A DNA stretch of 35,862 nucleotides from an uncultured bacterium (GTDB lineage Bacteria; UBP6; UBA1177), in NCBI GenBank assembly GCA_947305505.1, contig CAMZDX010000009.1, positions 1 to 35,862 on the forward strand. The letters are read 5' to 3'. The notes under the pieces are model-generated. The model worked only from the letters and a program-made list of their open reading frames with translations. It had not been told where the DNA came from and made no database searches. A program made the translations under genes and the position numbers. Shown piece by piece: positions 31,829 through 35,862 of the stretch. Position 1 is the stretch's first letter. Each line of letters starts with the position of its first letter.

Positions 31829-32905
31829 ATGTCCAAACAGCAAATCGATCTCAACAACAAAACGATCTTAGTGACCGGCTGCCCGGGTTTCATCGGGGCG
31901 TATCTTGTGATGAAACTGAGCAGGGAGCTTTTAGGCGGTCATGTTGTTAGTCTTGACAATATGAACGACTATTATGATCCGGCTTTGAAGGAATACCGCC
32001 TTTCAATTATCAATGATGTTGTAGAGGCCTGCGGTAACATCAAACACACTTTTATCCGCGGAAATATTGCGGACAAGGTTTTGATCGACCGTGTTTTCGA
32101 AGAATATAAGCCGGCTGTGGTGGTTCATCTTGCGGCTCAGGCGGGTGTCCGTTATTCGATCGATCATCCAGATGCTTACATTGAATCGAATATCATCGGG
32201 TTCTACAACATTCTGGAGGCTTGCCGGAAATATCCTGTTGAGCACTTGGTCTATGCTTCGAGTTCTTCGGTTTACGGCGGAAACCAAAAGGTGCCGTTTT
32301 CCACTGACGACAAGGTGGATAATCCTGTAAGTCTCTATGCCGCGACGAAAAAGAGTGACGAGCTTTTGGCACACGCATACAGCAAACTTTACAATATTCC
32401 TTCTACGGGGCTTCGTTTTTTCACGGTTTACGGACCTGCTGGAAGACCGGATATGTTCTACTTTAGTGCCACGAAAAAACTGGCGGCTGGTGAGAAGATA
32501 CAGATTTTCAACTATGGCGATATGAAGCGCGATTTCACTTATATTGATGATATTGTCGAAGGTGTTTACCGCGTTATGCAGGGGGCTCCTGAGAAAAAGA
32601 CTGGTGCTGACGGTCTTCCGCTTCCACCTTATGCGCTCTACAATATCGGCGGCGGTAAGCCTGAAAATCTGCTGGATTTTGTTTCCGTTCTTCAGGAAGA
32701 ACTGGTGAGAGCCGCTGTTCTGCCGGAAGATTACGATTTTGAAGGGCATCGTGAGCTTGTCGGTATGCAGCAGGGTGATGTTCCGGTCACTTACGCAGAT
32801 TCTGAAGATCTTGAACGGGATTACGGTTTTACGCCGAAAATCGGGATCCGCGAGGGTCTGAGACGGTTTGCCGAGTGGTATGAAATATACTCTAGAGATA
32901 AATAG
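31829..32905 (+). CDS. UDP-glucuronate 4-epimerase-like SDR
   Basis: This 358-residue extended SDR probably interconverts UDP-glucuronate and UDP-galacturonate. GCPGFIG is at residues 17-23, the Ser run SSSSVYG near 145-150, and the YxxxK pair at Y170-K174. RFFTVYGPAGRPDMFYF is the substrate-specificity segment typical of UDP-GlcA epimerases, with the Arg that meets the uronate carboxyl. R-D-F-T-Y-I-D-D-I-V-E-G follows as in this group. UDP-glucose dehydrogenase is encoded 9 bp downstream and supplies its substrate, so the pair forms a complete UDP-GalA branch. GAGGAGG before the ATG gives a firm start. Confidence 0.9.
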   Translation: MSKQQIDLNNKTILVTGCPGFIGAYLVMKLSRELLGGHVVSLDNMNDYYDPALKEYRLSIINDVVEACGNIKHTFIRGNIADKVLIDRVFEEYKPAVVVHLAAQAGVRYSIDHPDAYIESNIIGFYNILEACRKYPVEHLVYASSSSVYGGNQKVPFSTDDKVDNPVSLYAATKKSDELLAHAYSKLYNIPSTGLRFFTVYGPAGRPDMFYFSATKKLAAGEKIQIFNYGDMKRDFTYIDDIVEGVYRVMQGAPEKKTGADGLPLPPYALYNIGGGKPENLLDFVSVLQEELVRAAVLPEDYDFEGHRELVGMQQGDVPVTYADSEDLERDYGFTPKIGIREGLRRFAEWYEIYSRDK

Positions 32906-32914
32906 GAGATGTAA

Positions 32915-34156
32915 ATGAGAAAGTTCGAAGATTTGAAAATAGCGGTGGCCGGCACGGGTTATGTAGGTTTGTCGATGGCTGTGCTGCTTTCTCAGCATCA
33001 TGATGTCACGGCGGTCGATATCGTTCCTGAAAAGGTGGAGCTTATCAATGCGAAAAAATCGCCGATCCAGGATGAATACATTGAAAAATACTTGGCTGAG
33101 AAAAATTTGAAACTCGTTGCGACGACTGACGGAGCGGCGGCTTATTCCGATGCGGATATAGTGATCATTGCGGCTCCCACGAACTACGATCCGCAGAAAA
33201 ACTTTTTCGATACGAGTGCGGTCGAAGCGGTCATTGACCTTGTCAGAAGTGTCAATCCAGTAGCTTTCATGGTGATAAAATCGACGATACCTGTAGGTTT
33301 TACACGGCATGTACGCGAAAAAACGGGTTGCGAAAATATTCTTTTCAGCCCTGAATTTCTGCGTGAATCGAAGGCGCTCTATGACAACCTTTATCCGAGC
33401 AGAATTATTGTCGGATGCGATGAAAAAACGCGTGCTGCGGCTGAAACTTTTGCTCATCTGCTTCAGGAAGGAGCAGAAAAGGAGGATGTTCCGACACTTT
33501 TCATGGATTTCACCGAAGCTGAGGCTGTAAAACTTTTTGCAAACACGTACCTTGCGCTGCGTGTCAGCTACTTCAACGAGCTTGACACCTATGCTGAGAT
33601 GAAAGGGCTCGATACGGCCAATATCATCAAAGGTGTATGCCTTGATCCAAGGATAGGTGACCAGTATAACAACCCGTCGTTCGGATACGGCGGCTACTGT
33701 CTGCCGAAAGACACGAAACAGCTTCTAGCAAACTTCGCCGATGTTCCTGAAAACCTGATTCAGGCGATAGTTGACAGTAACCGCACCAGGAAGGATTTTA
33801 TCGCCGACAGAGTGCTTGCGAAAGCGGGATATTACACCGAATCTTCGATGTGGAATGCCGCTAAGGAGCGTCCTATCACAGTGGGAGTCTACCGACTGAC
33901 GATGAAGGCAAACAGCGACAACTTCCGCCAGAGTTCCATTCAGGGCGTTATGAAGCGCATCAAGGCTAAAGGTGCGACGGTTATAATTTACGAACCGGCA
34001 CTTGCAGACGGTTCTACTTTTTTCGGATCTCTCATTGTCAATGATCTTGAGCGGTTTAAAAAGAATTGCGACGCGATAATAGCAAACCGTTACGACAAAG
34101 TCCTTGATGATGTCGAAGATAAAGTCTATACGCGGGATCTTTTCAGGAGAGACTGA
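32915..34156 (+). CDS. ugd: UDP-glucose 6-dehydrogenase
   Basis: Ugd oxidises UDP-glucose twice with NAD to UDP-glucuronate. The 413-residue protein has a GTGYVGLS Rossmann start (13-20), SPEFLRE near 145-151, [11 protein letters not shown] in the dimer helix, and GYGGYC262LPKDTKQL with the catalytic cysteine C262. A second nucleotide-binding domain occupies the C-terminal third. Length and motifs fit the short, bacterial Ugd subgroup. AGGAGAT precedes the ATG, 9 bp after the epimerase. A UDP-ManNAc dehydrogenase (WecC) would share most motifs, but the neighbouring uronate epimerase favours Ugd. It is the last recognisable glycan gene on this side. Confidence 0.92.
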   Translation: MRKFEDLKIAVAGTGYVGLSMAVLLSQHHDVTAVDIVPEKVELINAKKSPIQDEYIEKYLAEKNLKLVATTDGAAAYSDADIVIIAAPTNYDPQKNFFDTSAVEAVIDLVRSVNPVAFMVIKSTIPVGFTRHVREKTGCENILFSPEFLRESKALYDNLYPSRIIVGCDEKTRAAAETFAHLLQEGAEKEDVPTLFMDFTEAEAVKLFANTYLALRVSYFNELDTYAEMKGLDTANIIKGVCLDPRIGDQYNNPSFGYGGYCLPKDTKQLLANFADVPENLIQAIVDSNRTRKDFIADRVLAKAGYYTESSMWNAAKERPITVGVYRLTMKANSDNFRQSSIQGVMKRIKAKGATVIIYEPALADGSTFFGSLIVNDLERFKKNCDAIIANRYDKVLDDVEDKVYTRDLFRRD

Positions 34157-34189
34157 AATCAGTTTTTATTCCAAATAACGGCATTTTAA

Positions 34190-35206
34190 TTGCGGAAATA
34201 CCGGCGGAAAAATGTCGTAGCGAAATCTCTTGAAATTGAAATCGCGGTCGGTAAACTTGCTGAGGTCGTTTTTTTTGAGTTGGGAATGGCGAATTTTCTG
34301 AACAACAGCTGGACGGTTTGCGAAGAGCCTGAATTTTTAGGGCTGATGCAGGGAACGAAAGTTCACCTTTCGCAGTGCATTTCGTGCCGCTGCGAGTTTT
34401 GTCCGGTGAAGCCTCAGCTTTTTACGGCGTTTTTCCCGGAGTGGATCGAACTTCGGGAAAGTCCGCTTAATATGAAAATTATCGAACTCAACAAGTCGCT
34501 TGCAAAAAGAAGAAAACTGGCGCAGCTCTACTGCCCTAAGAAAAAACAGGCATCGTCGGACTGCGGCGCATATTCGACTTTCTGCAGATATAATCTGATC
34601 TGCGGAGTTTTCAGTGAACGGAAAGGAAAGAATTTCATAAAATCTTTGAGATGGAGGAAAGAAATGGTTTATTTCGTGATGTATCTTGACGGCACGACCG
34701 AAGTTGTCGGCAAAAACGATCTCGGCACGGTAGATATCGACAAAGTCGACCGTGTTTATCCTGGAAACTACGAGGTCAGAATCGTGTCGGAACTTGTTCC
34801 GCTCGGTGAAGAGAAGGAAAAACTGGAAGAGACTGTTGCTGCTTTCAAGGAAAAGTACAGCGGCAGCGTCGTGTCGGGCGAAGGACTTGTCGATTTTGAG
34901 TCGTGGTTTGAAAATGCCTCCAACGGCGACAGCGCGATAATTCCGGAAAAAGTTCTCGTTCCGCAGAAAACCTACAAAGTCGTAAAAATCAAAGATGTTG
35001 TAGAGCCTGCTGATATTAAAATTGAAAAAACTGCCGAGCCGGAAATTATTCCCGAAGTAAAACCGGAAATAAAAACCGAACCGAAAAAGGAAAGTGCAAA
35101 ACCTGCCCCGTCAGAAGAAGTTCAGGGTTCACTTTTTGACAGTGCCGAAAATCAGCCGGGCGAAGAACCTAAAAAAAGAGGCAGAAAAAAGAAAACGGCT
35201 GAATAG
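34190..35206 (+). CDS. ORF of unknown function, possibly two units (Cys-rich front, RGRKKK tail)
   Basis: The frame runs for 338 codons from a TTG right after a stop codon, with no ribosome binding site there. The first ~158 residues are Cys-rich (CISCRCEFC near 75-83; YC, DC and FCRYNLIC near 115-140), suggesting a metal-binding remnant or domain. An ATG at 34664 (residue 159) follows GGAGG at a good distance and is the best-supported start. From it a 180-residue protein begins MVYFVMYLDGTTEVVGKND, has a short coiled segment (EEKEKLEETVAAFKEKY), then a long Glu/Pro/Lys-rich tail ending KKRGRKKKTAE, like a nucleic-acid-binding tail. I recognise neither part. The gene abuts the acetyltransferase start. 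Confidence 0.55.
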   Translation: MRKYRRKNVVAKSLEIEIAVGKLAEVVFFELGMANFLNNSWTVCEEPEFLGLMQGTKVHLSQCISCRCEFCPVKPQLFTAFFPEWIELRESPLNMKIIELNKSLAKRRKLAQLYCPKKKQASSDCGAYSTFCRYNLICGVFSERKGKNFIKSLRWRKEMVYFVMYLDGTTEVVGKNDLGTVDIDKVDRVYPGNYEVRIVSELVPLGEEKEKLEETVAAFKEKYSGSVVSGEGLVDFESWFENASNGDSAIIPEKVLVPQKTYKVVKIKDVVEPADIKIEKTAEPEIIPEVKPEIKTEPKKESAKPAPSEEVQGSLFDSAENQPGEEPKKRGRKKKTAE

Positions 35207-35647
35207 ATGCTCCTCGATTTTTCTTCACTTTCAAAATTCAGGACTGAAATTTCCGCTCTCGGAGATTTCTTTTTTCACGGCGAAACTTCTCTATTCATAG
35301 AAGATATCATCAATAAAAAAAATCAGCACAAAGTTTTTGCCGTTTTTCGTGATGAAAAAGTTGCCGGATTTTTAATTCTTTCGACCGTTTTAGATGAGTC
35401 TGAAATCCTTGAAGTTGCCGTTTCGGAAAATATGAGAAGATGCGGATTGGGTTCGGAACTCATGGAGGAAGTTTTCGGCTGGTGTGCAAAAAATGAGATT
35501 TCACAGATTTTTCTCGAAGTGCGGGAATCGAATTTTCCGGCGCTGGCGTATTATAAAAAGTACGGTTTTGCCGAAAACGGTCTCAGGAAAAATTACTACC
35601 GCGATCCTTTAGAAAATGCCGTTCTGATGTCAAAAAAACTCTTTTAA
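35207..35647 (+). CDS. GNAT acetyltransferase, RimI-like
   Basis: This 146-residue GNAT enzyme has the acetyl-CoA site in EVAVSENMRRCGLGSELM (R-x-x-G-x-G/S pattern near 80-90), followed by EVRESNFPALAYYKKYGFAE and NYYRDPLENAVLMSK. The last is the wording of RimI, which acetylates the N-terminus of ribosomal protein S18 and sometimes other proteins. The usual RimI start is shifted: here the first ~35 residues are less conserved. The ATG comes directly after the TAG of the preceding gene, so they are coupled. No link with the glycan locus is evident. Another small-molecule GNAT is possible. Confidence 0.8.
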   Translation: MLLDFSSLSKFRTEISALGDFFFHGETSLFIEDIINKKNQHKVFAVFRDEKVAGFLILSTVLDESEILEVAVSENMRRCGLGSELMEEVFGWCAKNEISQIFLEVRESNFPALAYYKKYGFAENGLRKNYYRDPLENAVLMSKKLF

Positions 35648-35862
35648 AATTTTTCTCGATTTATGCGTTTTTATTAAATTTTTTGTGAAGGCAAAAATTG
35701 CCGAAAAACGAGAAAAAAGAAAAAAACAAAAAAACTTGCTATTCGTAAAATTCAAATAAAATCCCGTGGTTATGTCAAAAAATCGTCAAATCTTTGACAA
35801 TGTGGCATCCCTCCATACAATGCCTGCGGTTTTTTGGTAATGGTAATATTAGGAGTAGTTTA
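35648..35862 (+). promoter_or_regulatory. intergenic promoter region leading out of the window
   Basis: No gene is seen in these 215 bp. A TTGCTA/TAAAAT pair (35736-35741 and 35757-35762, 15-bp spacing) is followed by CCCGTGGTTATG, like the other promoters here. AGGAG at 35851-35855 ends 7 bp before the window edge, so a start codon is probably just outside. Confidence 0.45.

Noticed and set aside
32003-33457. 484-codon open frame on the minus strand across the UDP-uronate genes
   Set aside because: It is opposite to ugd and the epimerase, whose catalytic motifs are all in place. The antisense product has no recognisable domain.

Overview
The window is most of a surface-polysaccharide (O-antigen or capsule type) biosynthesis locus of a Gram-negative-like bacterium, with an ~8.6-kb defence islet set into it. 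Sugar-nucleotide genes, a Wzx flippase and a Wzy polymerase point to Wzx/Wzy-type assembly. An RdgC-like gene pair at the left edge also fits a Gram-negative host. I cannot place the taxon. The gene mix resembles uncultured gut or rumen bacteria, but that is only an impression. No rRNA, tRNA, CRISPR array or intact transposase gene was seen.

Layout. (1) 1-885, minus strand: an RdgC-like protein that appears split over two overlapping genes, and a small proline-rich putative exported peptide. (2) 1074-5638, plus strand: fnlA-fnlB-fnlC (capE-capF-capG), the UDP-L-FucNAc pathway, then an extended-SDR epimerase or reductase. (3) 5833-20971, more AT-rich: a TagB/TagF-like CDP-alditol phosphotransferase, two polysaccharide pyruvyltransferases, two FrhB-like Fe-S proteins, a PLP aminotransferase, a fused cytidylyltransferase/Gfo-Idh oxidoreductase, two GT4 glycosyltransferases, Wzy and Wzx. 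An AlbA_2/ATPase regulator-like gene sits in this stretch between an 86-bp duplication of the preceding gene's 3' end. (4) 20997-29600, the defence islet: a SIR2-like gene plus a nuclease-STAND NTPase gene; a type II Thoeris pair (TIR ThsB and membrane/macro-domain ThsA); and a RhuM-like/Doc toxin-antitoxin pair. The modules are separated by hairpin repeats and insertion-sequence-end-like fragments. (5) 29620-34156, back to GC-richer composition: a VioA-like sugar aminotransferase, rmlA, a broken rmlB remnant, a UDP-glucuronate epimerase and UDP-glucose dehydrogenase. (6) 34190-35862: an ORF of unknown function with a lysine-rich tail, a RimI-like acetyltransferase and a promoter region leading out of the window.

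How it works together. The locus should supply UDP-L-FucNAc, UDP-GlcA/UDP-GalA, and an unidentified CDP-activated alditol or amino-alcohol phosphate. It may also have supplied dTDP-4-amino-4,6-dideoxyglucose, but the rmlB step is destroyed here. The glycosyltransferases, pyruvyltransferases and TagF-like enzyme would build and decorate the repeat unit, Wzx would flip it and Wzy would polymerise it. No initiating sugar-phosphate transferase or Wzz is visible, so the locus is either incomplete here or relies on genes elsewhere. The most notable observation is the SIR2 + nuclease-STAND pair: a two-gene candidate immune system with an altered SIR2 active-site residue and an apparently IS-truncated C-terminus, beside a recognisable type II Thoeris system.
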